A DNA stretch of 64,000 bases from Bacteroidales bacterium (lineage in GTDB: Bacteria > Bacteroidota > Bacteroidia > Bacteroidales > UBA932). The stretch is from the NCBI GenBank assembly GCA_017395045.1, contig JAFPWG010000029.1, forward strand, positions 1-64,000, given 5' to 3'. Within the stretch, counting starts at the first letter, position 1; every line of letters starts with the position of its first letter. Under the pieces are notes generated by a model. That model was not told the DNA's origin. It did not search any database and was given only the letters and a program-made list of their open reading frames with translations. Of this stretch, positions 52,002-59,939 are shown piece after piece. A program made the translations under genes and the position numbers.

Positions 52002-52022
52002 ACGTCGTAAACCGGAAATCGC

Positions 52023-52445
52023 TTACAAGAATACTTCGACGACCAGCAACAGGGTTATCAGGACATCGAACCAGCCCCAGCCATCAGAATCCACGACGGT
52101 GTCGCGGGGCGGGGCGGGAAGGCTGGAGTTTGACTCGACCTGATAGCAGTCCCCCTCCTGGTCCAGGTAGAAACGGGCTTGCCGGCCCTTCTTGGGCGAG
52201 GCCTCCGGATCCAGGATATCGTATTGGGGATCGTCATAGTCCGCAGAGGACTCGTACACCAGGATGCTGCCGCCCCGGCCGTCTTCGTCGATACGGTCCG
52301 GATTGCCCATCGCAGCGATGATGTCCTGGGCGGAACAGCCCCGCCAGGAGGGGGTATAAGTCTGTTGTGAAGCTTTCCTAGTCGTAGAACAGGAAACAGC
52401 CGCCAGCACGATGGCCAGCAGGATAAACAATCGATTCTTCAACAT
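52023..52445 (-). CDS. Small lipoprotein with C-terminal hydrophobic segment, unknown
   Basis: A 140-residue protein with lipobox AVSC (Cys19), an internal motif WRGCSAQDIIAAMGNPDR resembling the first half of BamE/SmpA-type small lipoproteins, an acidic middle, and a strongly hydrophobic C-terminus (WFDVLITLLLVVEVFL). Two possible membrane anchors are unusual. No family could be assigned with confidence. It sits alone between convergent neighbours. Confidence 0.7.
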   Translation of the reverse strand: MLKNRLFILLAIVLAAVSCSTTRKASQQTYTPSWRGCSAQDIIAAMGNPDRIDEDGRGGSILVYESSADYDDPQYDILDPEASPKKGRQARFYLDQEGDCYQVESNSSLPAPPRDTVVDSDGWGWFDVLITLLLVVEVFL

Positions 52446-52496
52446 CCGTTCTCAGGTTTTTCCCTTCTTGCCCGTGCAAGAAACATACCGTCCGGG

Positions 52497-53654
52497 CTAA
52501 ACGATTTCCCGTCCGCCGACAAAAACGCGGGAAACGTTGACGTTGTCGTCGAAAAGGACGATATCTGCGTCGCCGCCGGGCGCAAGGCGGCCCTTGGAAG
52601 AAAGGCCGAGGATGCGGGAGGGCGTAGCGGACATCATCCGGACCGCGGCCTCGAGACCGGCGGCGCGGGCCATCGTCCGGACAAGCCGGTCGGCAGTGGC
52701 GACGCTTCCGGCCAGGCTGGTCCTGTCCGGTTTCAGGGCTACGCCGTTCTCCAGGATGAACTTGAGTCCGTTGTCCTTGCTGCCCTGGACATATTCCCCG
52801 TCCGGGAGACCGGCCGCCCGGATGGCGTCGGAGCACAGGGCCACCTTGTCGGCCCCCTTGATGCGGACCACCAGGCGCAGGATGTCGATGGGAAGATGCA
52901 CCCCGTCGGCAATCACTTCAATGTCATAGTCCTGCAGGTATCCCGCCTCCACGGCGCCCGCATAGCGGCTGTACCCGCGCTTGACGATTGTGGACATCGC
53001 GCAGTAGAAATGCGTCATCAGTGAATAGCCGTGCCGGAAAGCCTCCTCGCAGCAGGCGCAGGAGGCGTCGGTGTGCGCCACGGCGGCGACAATGCCGCGC
53101 CGGCGCAGTTCCTCGCCGAGGCCGAAGCCGCCTTCCAGTTCAGGCGCAGCGCTCACCCGGACGATCTCCGGAACCGCATCCAGGAGCGGAAGGTACTCCT
53201 CCGGCGTGGGCGTGAGGAGCAGGCTTGCATCCTGCGCCCCCGCCTTGGCCTGGGAAAAGAACGGGCCTTCGAAGTGAAGGCCGACGAACTGGGCCCCCGA
53301 GGTGTTCAGCGGCAGGGCTTCCCGGTAGGCCCGGACCGCCCGCTCGTAATCGGCTTTGGGGGCCGTAGCGAACGAAGGGGCCATCGCGGTTGTACCGTGA
53401 AGGGCGTGACCGTGGGCCGGAACGAGGAAGGATTCCACCGTCCCGTCCAGGAAATCATGCCCCCAGCCGCCGTGGACGTGCATGTCGATGAATCCCGGGG
53501 AAATGTACGCTCCGCCGGCATCCACCACATCGCCCTCGGGCGCCTGTGCCTCGGGGACGATGGCGGATATCCGCCCGTCCCGGACCACCAGGGCCAGCCC
53601 GGTGCGGACTCCTTCCGGCAGCAAAAGGCGTCCCCCGCGAAAGACCGTTGCCAT
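52497..53654 (-). CDS. nagA: N-acetylglucosamine-6-phosphate deacetylase
   Basis: Deacetylates GlcNAc-6-P in amino-sugar catabolism and wall recycling. Amidohydrolase of 385 residues with FIDMHVHGGWGHDFLDG, GLHFEGPFFSQAKAG, VAAVAHTDAS, and the catalytic Asp in CSDAIRAAGLPDG. The start overlaps the stop of the C69 peptidase gene by one base. It fits the hexosamine and sialic acid functions seen at the right end of the window. Confidence 0.93.
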   Translation of the reverse strand: MATVFRGGRLLLPEGVRTGLALVVRDGRISAIVPEAQAPEGDVVDAGGAYISPGFIDMHVHGGWGHDFLDGTVESFLVPAHGHALHGTTAMAPSFATAPKADYERAVRAYREALPLNTSGAQFVGLHFEGPFFSQAKAGAQDASLLLTPTPEEYLPLLDAVPEIVRVSAAPELEGGFGLGEELRRRGIVAAVAHTDASCACCEEAFRHGYSLMTHFYCAMSTIVKRGYSRYAGAVEAGYLQDYDIEVIADGVHLPIDILRLVVRIKGADKVALCSDAIRAAGLPDGEYVQGSKDNGLKFILENGVALKPDRTSLAGSVATADRLVRTMARAAGLEAAVRMMSATPSRILGLSSKGRLAPGGDADIVLFDDNVNVSRVFVGGREIV

Positions 53655-55441
53655 TACTCCTTGACTTTCAGGACTTCACCGGCCTCCCGGGCGACCGTCT
53701 CCTTCCAAAGGTCGGTATATCCCGGCCAGCCGACGGAGGCGGGCTGGCCCTCCGAATAGTCGGAATGCTTGAAGGAGCCGTCCTCGTTCTGGGGCTTGAC
53801 GTTGCCGTCCATGAACTTCACGAGCAGTTCCTCCTCCAGCGCGACCCAGGCTGCGAACTGGTCCTGCGCGGTCTTCACCGTATAGTCCGTGACGAATTTC
53901 GTCACCTTGGCGAACGGCTTGCGGGCCATCATGACTTCCCGCTTGGAGGAGAGTTTATCGTGGATCTTCACCACCACGCTGTTGTACATCACCACCGCTG
54001 CGCTGTCCACCGAATGGGTCTTGTGCTCCATCTGGTCGATCTCGAACGCATCGATCTTCTCCCGCACGTACGGGGCCATCTGGTTGTACATCTTGTAGCA
54101 GGCGTTGGAGACGCGGTTGTTGATCCAGAAAGAGGCAGTGGGCGAATAATGCAGGAGGTCGCCGTTGCCTACCCGGAAGCATTCCGGCACCTTGGTCGTA
54201 GACGTGTAAATAGGTGTCACATAGGAGGTTGCCGCATCGTCGGTACCGAACCAAAGGATGCCGCCCACCTCGTCGGGCACATAATCCCGGGCCTGGCCGA
54301 TCATCCAGAAACCGGTCTGCTGGGTGGCGATGGCGCGCTCGTTCAGGTAGGTTTCCCCGTCGGCCTTGAACTCCATCGGACGCCAGCGGTACGGGAGGGC
54401 GTTGCCGCCCGCGCCGATATCCTGGGTCATGTCCATGGGCGTCCCCTCGTAGTGGTCGCGCATCACGTCGGCTACGGCCTTCACGGACACCTTTTCGCGC
54501 GGATAGACGAACAGCGGCAGGTCGGCGTTCAGGTCATAGCCCATCGCATAGTCCAGGAAGTCGGAGGCATCCCGGGTAACGGCCTTCCCCTCCGCATTGT
54601 AGTAGGAGAACCAGCCGCCGGTGAGCTGGTTGAATGCGCTCCACACACGGGCGTCGCAGCCGCGCACGGTGCCGAAGTCCGCCGGTCCGTAGGCCTTCTT
54701 GAAGCTGAACTCCTCGTCGGGCCCGTCGAAATAGCCCTTGCGGCGGGCGAAGGAGATCACGTCCTTGGCATAGACGCAGTTGTCGGGGTCGTTCAGCGGG
54801 AAGGCGCCGATGCGGGCCTGGTTCGCGTGGGCGCAGATGGCCCCGTCCGGGACGCGCATGGCCACCCACACGATGCCTTTGTCCATGTTGATCCCGTTCC
54901 GGATGCTCATGCCCTTGCCGATGAGTTCCATGATCCAGGCCTCGTCCTTGTCGGCGATGGAGAAGGTCTCACCCTCGGAGGCATAACCGTAGGTGCTGGC
55001 CAGCTCCACGATGACGGCGATGGCCTCACGGGCGTTGGAAGCGCGCTGGAGGGTGGTGTAGATGATGGATCCGTAGTCGATCCGGCCGCGGCGGTCCATC
55101 AGTTCCTCCCGGCCGCCCCACGTGGTCTCCGTGATGATGAGCTGCTTCTCGTTCATATTGCCCACCGTCTGGTACGTATGCGGAACCTGGTCGATCTCGC
55201 CGAGGTACTTGTTCGTGTCCCAGTCGTAAATCTTGAGCAGGGTGCCCGCCTTCCAGTCCGCAGCGGGATGGTAATACAGCTCGCCGAAGAGGGTGTGCGA
55301 GTCGGCGGCATAGGACACCAGGACGGAGCCGTCCTTGCTCGCGCCCTTGGTCACGATCACATTGGTACAGGAATTGCCCTGCAGGGACGGGACCAGGGCC
55401 AGGACGGCGGAAAACAGGATGGATATGGTGGTTTTGCGCAT
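53654..55441 (-). CDS. C69 family dipeptidase
   Basis: An exported N-terminal-nucleophile peptidase of 595 residues. The signal region ends before NSCTNVIVTKGASKDGSVL, so Cys25 would become the N-terminal nucleophile after processing. The Ntn core continues with ETTWGGREEL and the Peptidase_C69/U34 pattern YASEGETFSIADKDEAWIMEL. Probably periplasmic or surface; cleaves dipeptides. ATG 55441 is preferred; a TTG or similar start seven codons upstream would put charged residues before the signal. Confidence 0.88.
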   Translation of the reverse strand: MRKTTISILFSAVLALVPSLQGNSCTNVIVTKGASKDGSVLVSYAADSHTLFGELYYHPAADWKAGTLLKIYDWDTNKYLGEIDQVPHTYQTVGNMNEKQLIITETTWGGREELMDRRGRIDYGSIIYTTLQRASNAREAIAVIVELASTYGYASEGETFSIADKDEAWIMELIGKGMSIRNGINMDKGIVWVAMRVPDGAICAHANQARIGAFPLNDPDNCVYAKDVISFARRKGYFDGPDEEFSFKKAYGPADFGTVRGCDARVWSAFNQLTGGWFSYYNAEGKAVTRDASDFLDYAMGYDLNADLPLFVYPREKVSVKAVADVMRDHYEGTPMDMTQDIGAGGNALPYRWRPMEFKADGETYLNERAIATQQTGFWMIGQARDYVPDEVGGILWFGTDDAATSYVTPIYTSTTKVPECFRVGNGDLLHYSPTASFWINNRVSNACYKMYNQMAPYVREKIDAFEIDQMEHKTHSVDSAAVVMYNSVVVKIHDKLSSKREVMMARKPFAKVTKFVTDYTVKTAQDQFAAWVALEEELLVKFMDGNVKPQNEDGSFKHSDYSEGQPASVGWPGYTDLWKETVAREAGEVLKVKE

Positions 55442-55445
55442 CGTT

Positions 55446-55477
55446 TTTGTGCTTTTGGCCAATTATTACTACTTTTG
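55446..55477 (+). promoter_or_regulatory. Promoter of the 55493 gene (TTTG - 20 bp - TACTTTTG)
   Basis: TTTG at 55446-55449, 20-bp spacer, perfect -7 TACTTTTG at 55470-55477, upstream of the secreted helical protein and pheS. Confidence 0.75.
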
Positions 55478-55484
55478 TTGTCTG

Positions 55485-55492
55485 CAAATTTA
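55485..55492 (-). promoter_or_regulatory. -7 element TAAATTTG for the C69 peptidase operon
   Basis: Perfect TAnnTTTG on the minus strand, 43 bp upstream of the ATG at 55441. It crosses the divergent promoter of the plus-strand gene, so the two starts are face to face. Confidence 0.55.
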
Positions 55493-55927
55493 ATGAAAAA
55501 AAGTAATGCTATGAAACAGTTGTTCACCGTTGCGGTCGCCGCGCTCCTGTCGGCCTTCACCCTCGGCGCCCAGAACCAGGGTCCCCAGACCCCGGAACAG
55601 AGGGAGAAGCAGCTGATGGAATACATCGACAAGGAAGTCAAGCGCCTGTCCGATCTGCTGGAACTCGAATACTGGCAGGAGTTCTACGTGGATTCCACCC
55701 TGACGCACGACCTGCACGCGATGCAGGACGAGCTGGAGGATTTCCAGAAGGCCAAGGTCAGCAACTCCGACCTGTACATCTCCGTCCAGGACAAGTGGAT
55801 GGAGCAGATCGACAATGCCTACAAGCGTTTCTTCAACGAAGACCAGTGGAAGAAATACTGGAAGACTTCCGGCCAGCGGGCGCAGAAAGCCCGCGACAAA
55901 CGGAAAGCCAAACAGAACAACAAATAA
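55493..55927 (+). CDS. Secreted alpha-helical protein, unknown function
   Basis: A 144-residue protein (138 if it starts at the ATG 55511) with a signal peptide ending LSAFTLGAQ. The body is highly charged and helical, rich in Tyr/Trp (LELEYWQEFYVDSTLT, QWKKYWKTSG), and the tail is very basic (RAQKARDKRKAKQNNK). I do not recognise a family. It lies 12 bp before pheS, so it is probably cotranscribed. Confidence 0.7.
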   Translation: MKKSNAMKQLFTVAVAALLSAFTLGAQNQGPQTPEQREKQLMEYIDKEVKRLSDLLELEYWQEFYVDSTLTHDLHAMQDELEDFQKAKVSNSDLYISVQDKWMEQIDNAYKRFFNEDQWKKYWKTSGQRAQKARDKRKAKQNNK

Positions 55928-55939
55928 CCCTGCAACGAT

Positions 55940-56974
55940 ATGAAAGAAGCCATCGAACAGATACAGAAGGAACTCGCCAACCTCAAGGCCGCTTCGCTGA
56001 AGGAGGTCGAAGACATCCGCGTCCGCTTCCTCGGGAAGAAAGGCTGCGTCACGGCGCTGATGGAACAGTTCCGCACCGTCGCTCCGGAGATGAAACGGGA
56101 ATACGGCCAGAAGCTCAACGAGCTCAAGAAAGCCGTGACGGCGAAGATCGAGGAACTGAAGGACCTGGCCGCGGAAGCCGCCGTAGAGGCAGCCCCCAAG
56201 CAGGACCTGTCCATGCCGGGCGACCCTCTCGAGCTGGGTTCCCGCCACCCCGTCTCCATCGTCCGCCAGGAAATCGTGGAGATTTTCCGCAAGTTCGGCT
56301 ATGACGTGGCGGAAGGTCCCGAGATAGAGGACGACTGGCACGTATTCGAGGCCCTGAACTTCCCGCCCAACCATCCGGCGCGCGAGATGCAGGATACCTT
56401 CTTCGTGAGCAACGGCCACCTGAATCCGCTGCTGCTCCGCACCCACACCTCCTCCGTGCAGGTCCGTACGATGGAAACCCAGCCCCTTCCGATCCGCGTG
56501 ATCTGCCCGGGCCGCGTGTTCCGCAACGAGGCCATCAGCGCCCGTGCGCACTGCATCTTCCACCAGGTCGAGGGATTGTACATCGACAAGGGCGTCACCT
56601 TCGCGGACCTCAAGCAGGCCATCCTGCTGTTCGCCCGCGAGATGTTCGGTCCGGAAACGCAGATCCGGATGCGTCCGTCCTATTTCCCGTTCACGGAACC
56701 CTCCGCGGAGGTGGACGTGAGCTGCAACATCTGCCACGGCAAGGGCTGCAACATCTGCAAGGGTACCGGCTGGCTCGAGATCATGGGCTGCGGCATGGTG
56801 GACCCGAACGTCCTTGAAGCCAGCGGCATCGACTCCAAGGTGTACTCCGGCTTCGCCTTCGGCATGGGCGTGGAGCGCATCGCGATGCTCAAGTGGCAGG
56901 TCAACGACCTCCGCCACTACTTCGAGAACGACCTGCGTTTCCTGCGCGAGTTCGCGACCGCAACCGAGGTCTAG
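55940..56974 (+). CDS. pheS: Phenylalanyl-tRNA synthetase alpha subunit
   Basis: Catalytic subunit of the alpha2beta2 enzyme. The 344 residues have an N-terminal coiled coil (1-85, including RFLGKKG), the core starting HPVSIVRQEIVEIF, LLRTHTSSVQVR (motif 1-2 region), RVFRNEAISARAHCIFHQVEG and GFAFGMGVERIAML (motif 3). A CNICHGKGCNICKGTG insertion with four Cys is typical of the Bacteroidota enzyme and may bind zinc. pheT is not adjacent. Confidence 0.97.
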   Translation: MKEAIEQIQKELANLKAASLKEVEDIRVRFLGKKGCVTALMEQFRTVAPEMKREYGQKLNELKKAVTAKIEELKDLAAEAAVEAAPKQDLSMPGDPLELGSRHPVSIVRQEIVEIFRKFGYDVAEGPEIEDDWHVFEALNFPPNHPAREMQDTFFVSNGHLNPLLLRTHTSSVQVRTMETQPLPIRVICPGRVFRNEAISARAHCIFHQVEGLYIDKGVTFADLKQAILLFAREMFGPETQIRMRPSYFPFTEPSAEVDVSCNICHGKGCNICKGTGWLEIMGCGMVDPNVLEASGIDSKVYSGFAFGMGVERIAMLKWQVNDLRHYFENDLRFLREFATATEV

Positions 56975-57465
56975 AATCCGAAAACGACGATGTAGAACAG
57001 CATCACACCGGCGGCGGCGAGTTTGGCGCCGGTGCCGAAAAGAAAGCCGAGAAAGGCGCCGAGGGCCGATTTGAGAGAGGTCGCGGCGTCTTTCTTCGCA
57101 TAGACCAGTTCCGCGATGAAGGCCCCGAGAAGGGATCCCAGGATCATGCCCACGGGCGGATACACGAGGCCTGCGAACAGGCCGATGATGGCGCCCCAGC
57201 CGCCGGCCTTGGAGCCGCCGGTGAGTTTCGTGAAATACGCCGGGACCACATAGTCCACGATTGTGATGACCACGGTGACCGCCAGCCAGATGAGCAGGAA
57301 GCGGAGCGTCATCGGGTCGCCGGCACCGTCGGTGCCGCCGCCCCACAGGTAAAGGACCAGCAGGCCCACCCAGCTCAGGGGCGGACCGGGCAGGCCGGGG
57401 GCGATGCTGCCCACGATTCCGACCAGGCCCAGAAGGATGGCAAGTATGGCGATAAAGGTTTCCAC
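56971..57465 (-). CDS. DUF456 membrane protein
   Basis: A 164-residue protein with about four glycine-rich hydrophobic helices and the DUF456 pattern (GLVGIVGSIAPGLPGPPLSW, GGSKAGGWGAIIGLFAGL, PPVGMILGSLLGAFIAE). Function unknown. The GTG at 57465 is taken as start because a TACTTTTG box lies only 4 bp upstream, so a leaderless GTG message is predicted. The last bases overlap the pheS stop on the other strand. Confidence 0.8.
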   Translation of the reverse strand: METFIAILAILLGLVGIVGSIAPGLPGPPLSWVGLLVLYLWGGGTDGAGDPMTLRFLLIWLAVTVVITIVDYVVPAYFTKLTGGSKAGGWGAIIGLFAGLVYPPVGMILGSLLGAFIAELVYAKKDAATSLKSALGAFLGFLFGTGAKLAAAGVMLFYIVVFGF

Positions 57466-57469
57466 TTTG

Positions 57470-57477
57470 CAAAAGTA
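57470..57477 (-). promoter_or_regulatory. -7 element TACTTTTG for the DUF456 gene
   Basis: Perfect TAnnTTTG on the minus strand, 4 bp before the GTG start. Confidence 0.6.
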
Positions 57478-57482
57478 TTGAT

Positions 57483-57490
57483 TATATTTG
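57483..57490 (+). promoter_or_regulatory. -7 element TATATTTG for the M24 peptidase gene
   Basis: Perfect TAnnTTTG, 23 bp before the ATG at 57514, divergent from the DUF456 box. Confidence 0.65.
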
Positions 57491-57513
57491 TAGGAAACAA
57501 AACACTGGACCCT

Positions 57514-58911
57514 ATGTTTGCAAAGGAAATTTACGCCAGGCGGCGCCGCGTGCTCATGCAGAAGATGCGCGATGCGGGGGCCGACGGCATCATTCTGTTC
57601 GTGGGCAATGCCGAAGCGCCCGCACAATACAAGGACAACTGCTACAAATGGCGCCAGGACAGCACCTGGCTGTACTATTTCGGCCTGGACGACCCGATGT
57701 ACGCCGCCATCCTGGACATCGACGCCGATACGGAAACGGTGTATGCCGACGACGTGGAGATCGGCGACATCATCTGGATGGGCCCGCAGCCCTCGGTCGC
57801 GTCCAAGGCGGCCCTCGCCGGGGTGGCGGATTCAGCCCCGTACGCCCAGGTGGACAAGGCCGTCGCCGCCGCCCGGAAGGCCGGCCGGAACGTCCACTAC
57901 ATCGCTCCTTCCCGCTACTTCAACAAGCTCAGGCTCATGGAGATGATGGAATGCGACCGGATCGAATCGGGCGTATCGGAAGTCCTCACCAAGGCTATCA
58001 TCTCGATGCGTCTCATCAAGGAGATCGAGGAGATTTCCGCCATCGACCACGCCTGCAACCTGGGCGTGAAGATGCATTCCGTCGCCCGGGACAGCATCCG
58101 CCTCGGAATCATCGAGCAGGAAATCGTGGGCAAGATGGAAGGCGTCGCCCTCGCCGAGGGTTGGGGCGTATCCTTCCCCACCATCCTCACGCAGCACGGT
58201 GAAACGCTTCACAACCATCTGCACGACAAGGTCATCGAACCGGGCAAACTGATGGTCATCGACGCCGGCGTGGAGAGCAACGAACACTACGCTTCCGACT
58301 TTACCCGCACCTACCCGACTTCCGGCAAGTTCACCTCCAGGCAGCGCGACGTCTATCAGATCGTCTGCGACTGCAATGAACTGGCGTTCAGCATTACCAG
58401 GCCAGGTATCACTTACCGGGAAGTCCATCTGGCCACCGCCCGCAAGATGCTGGAGGGCCTCTCCGCCCTCGGCCTCGTGCACGGCGACCTGGACGAGATG
58501 GTCGCCCAGGGCATCGCCGGCCTGTTCCAGCCGCACGGCCTGGGCCACAACATGGGCCTGGACGTCCACGACATGGAAGACCTGAACGAGAACTGGGTAG
58601 GCTATGACCCGGACCAGACACGGGCGAAGCAGCTGGGCCTGGGCAGCCTCCGGATGGCCCGCCGGCTGCGTCCCGGCCATGTGATCACCGACGAACCCGG
58701 CATCTACTTCATTCCCGCCCTCATCGAAAAATGGAAGGAGGAAGGTACCGGGAAGGATTTCGTGAACTTCGACAAACTCGCGTCCTACTACGATTTCGGC
58801 GGCATCCGCCTGGAGGACGACGTGCTCGTAACCCCGGACGGCGCCCGCCGGCTCGGAGCCAGCCGGCTCCCGATCCAGCCCGACGACGTCGAAAAGGCCA
58901 TGGCCCGATGA
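57514..58911 (+). CDS. Xaa-Pro aminopeptidase (M24B)
   Basis: Cytoplasmic metalloaminopeptidase of 465 residues removing N-terminal residues before proline. It has an N-terminal creatinase-like domain (1-165) and a pita-bread catalytic domain (about 185-460). The metal ligands are VIDAGVESNEHYASDFTRTY (two Asp), GLGHNMGLDVHD (His), DEPGIYF (Glu) and GIRLEDDVLV (Glu). The frame runs further upstream, but the ATG at 57514 follows the promoter. It overlaps the FNT-like gene by 4 bp. Confidence 0.92.
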   Translation: MFAKEIYARRRRVLMQKMRDAGADGIILFVGNAEAPAQYKDNCYKWRQDSTWLYYFGLDDPMYAAILDIDADTETVYADDVEIGDIIWMGPQPSVASKAALAGVADSAPYAQVDKAVAAARKAGRNVHYIAPSRYFNKLRLMEMMECDRIESGVSEVLTKAIISMRLIKEIEEISAIDHACNLGVKMHSVARDSIRLGIIEQEIVGKMEGVALAEGWGVSFPTILTQHGETLHNHLHDKVIEPGKLMVIDAGVESNEHYASDFTRTYPTSGKFTSRQRDVYQIVCDCNELAFSITRPGITYREVHLATARKMLEGLSALGLVHGDLDEMVAQGIAGLFQPHGLGHNMGLDVHDMEDLNENWVGYDPDQTRAKQLGLGSLRMARRLRPGHVITDEPGIYFIPALIEKWKEEGTGKDFVNFDKLASYYDFGGIRLEDDVLVTPDGARRLGASRLPIQPDDVEKAMAR

Positions 58912-59471
58912 ACCGCGAGTCGCTCTTCTCGGGCATCCTCATCGGCCTGGGGTCCCTCGGATACCTGGCGCTCGGCGGCATACCGGGCGCTGTGATCTTC
59001 GCTTTCGGACTGGTGTGCGTGGTCCTGTTCGGCACGCCGCTTTATACGGGAAAGGCCGGGGTCACGAACGACATCCCGGCCCTGGTCAAGATCTGGCTGT
59101 TCAACATCATCGGCTGCGCCCTGCTTGGCCTGCTGGCCCTGTCGCTCGGCGGTGCGCCCGTGGAGCGGGCGCAGGACATGGTCGCCGGGCGTCTCGCCCA
59201 GGGCCCCTGGCGGAGTTTCCTCCGCGCCATGGGCTGCGGCCTCATCATCGACATCGCCGTATGGCTCTATAAAAACAAGGGGTCCATCCTCCCGGTTCTG
59301 TTCGGTGTCCCCTTGTTCATCCTTTGCGGTTTCTACCACTCCATCGCCGACGTGACGTATCTCGTCGCCGCCTGGACCTGGGATCCCAATATCCTGTGGT
59401 ACTATCCGCTGATCGTACTCGGCAACTATGCCGGGTGCAACATCCGTCGCCTTACTCTGCGTACTTCTTGA
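58908..59471 (+). CDS. Compact formate/nitrite transporter-like membrane protein
   Basis: A 187-residue protein with six hydrophobic segments. Its pattern matches the FNT channel family: GTPLYTGKAG in the second helix region, GCGLIIDIAVWLYKN, and GFYHSIADVTYL, where the His occupies the place of the pore histidine in FocA (HSIAN motif). FocA-like proteins are about 280 residues, so this is a compact version. The transported anion is unknown. It is coupled to the M24 gene by an ATGA overlap and overlaps the next convergent gene by 20 bp. Confidence 0.62.
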   Translation: MNRESLFSGILIGLGSLGYLALGGIPGAVIFAFGLVCVVLFGTPLYTGKAGVTNDIPALVKIWLFNIIGCALLGLLALSLGGAPVERAQDMVAGRLAQGPWRSFLRAMGCGLIIDIAVWLYKNKGSILPVLFGVPLFILCGFYHSIADVTYLVAAWTWDPNILWYYPLIVLGNYAGCNIRRLTLRTS

Positions 59472-59889
59472 GCTGGTCCAGCCACCTGCTGGTTTCGGAC
59501 GAGCCCATTCCCAGGACGCTTTCCAGGAAGTCCTTTGCCGCGCCGACATCCTGCTTGAGGATGTCGATGAGGCCGCCCGCATAGGTGCCCAGGCTTCCCA
59601 GGAAGCCCACGCCCTGCTTGATGCCGTAGTCCACGAGCAGGCCGTGATAGCGGCCGATGGCCGACATCGCCTGCTGCTTCTCGGCGATGGTGTAGCTGCG
59701 GTAATTCTGGATATACTCCCGCACTAGATCCTCATAACGGCGGTTGGCGCGCTGCCAGTCCACGGGGCGATAACGGTCGGCGTTGCGCTCGACACGGTTC
59801 ACAAGGCGCTCCAGCCGGGCGGGTGCCCGGAGGGATGCACAGCTGGCGGCCGTAAGGGCCACAAGCAGGATTAACAGGTATTTACGCAT
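59452..59889 (-). CDS. Lipoprotein, helical, unknown function
   Basis: A 145-residue protein with lipobox AASC (Cys17), an Arg-rich amphipathic helix (RLERLVNRVERNADRY), a Tyr-rich middle and a glycine-containing C-terminal helix. I do not recognise the family. It ends inside the end of the FNT-like gene on the opposite strand. Confidence 0.72.
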   Translation of the reverse strand: MRKYLLILLVALTAASCASLRAPARLERLVNRVERNADRYRPVDWQRANRRYEDLVREYIQNYRSYTIAEKQQAMSAIGRYHGLLVDYGIKQGVGFLGSLGTYAGGLIDILKQDVGAAKDFLESVLGMGSSETSRWLDQLKKYAE

Positions 59890-59939
59890 AGTCTTTCAGT
59901 GTTTTCGCGATACAGTCAGCAAAAACTCTGCCAATGCCG

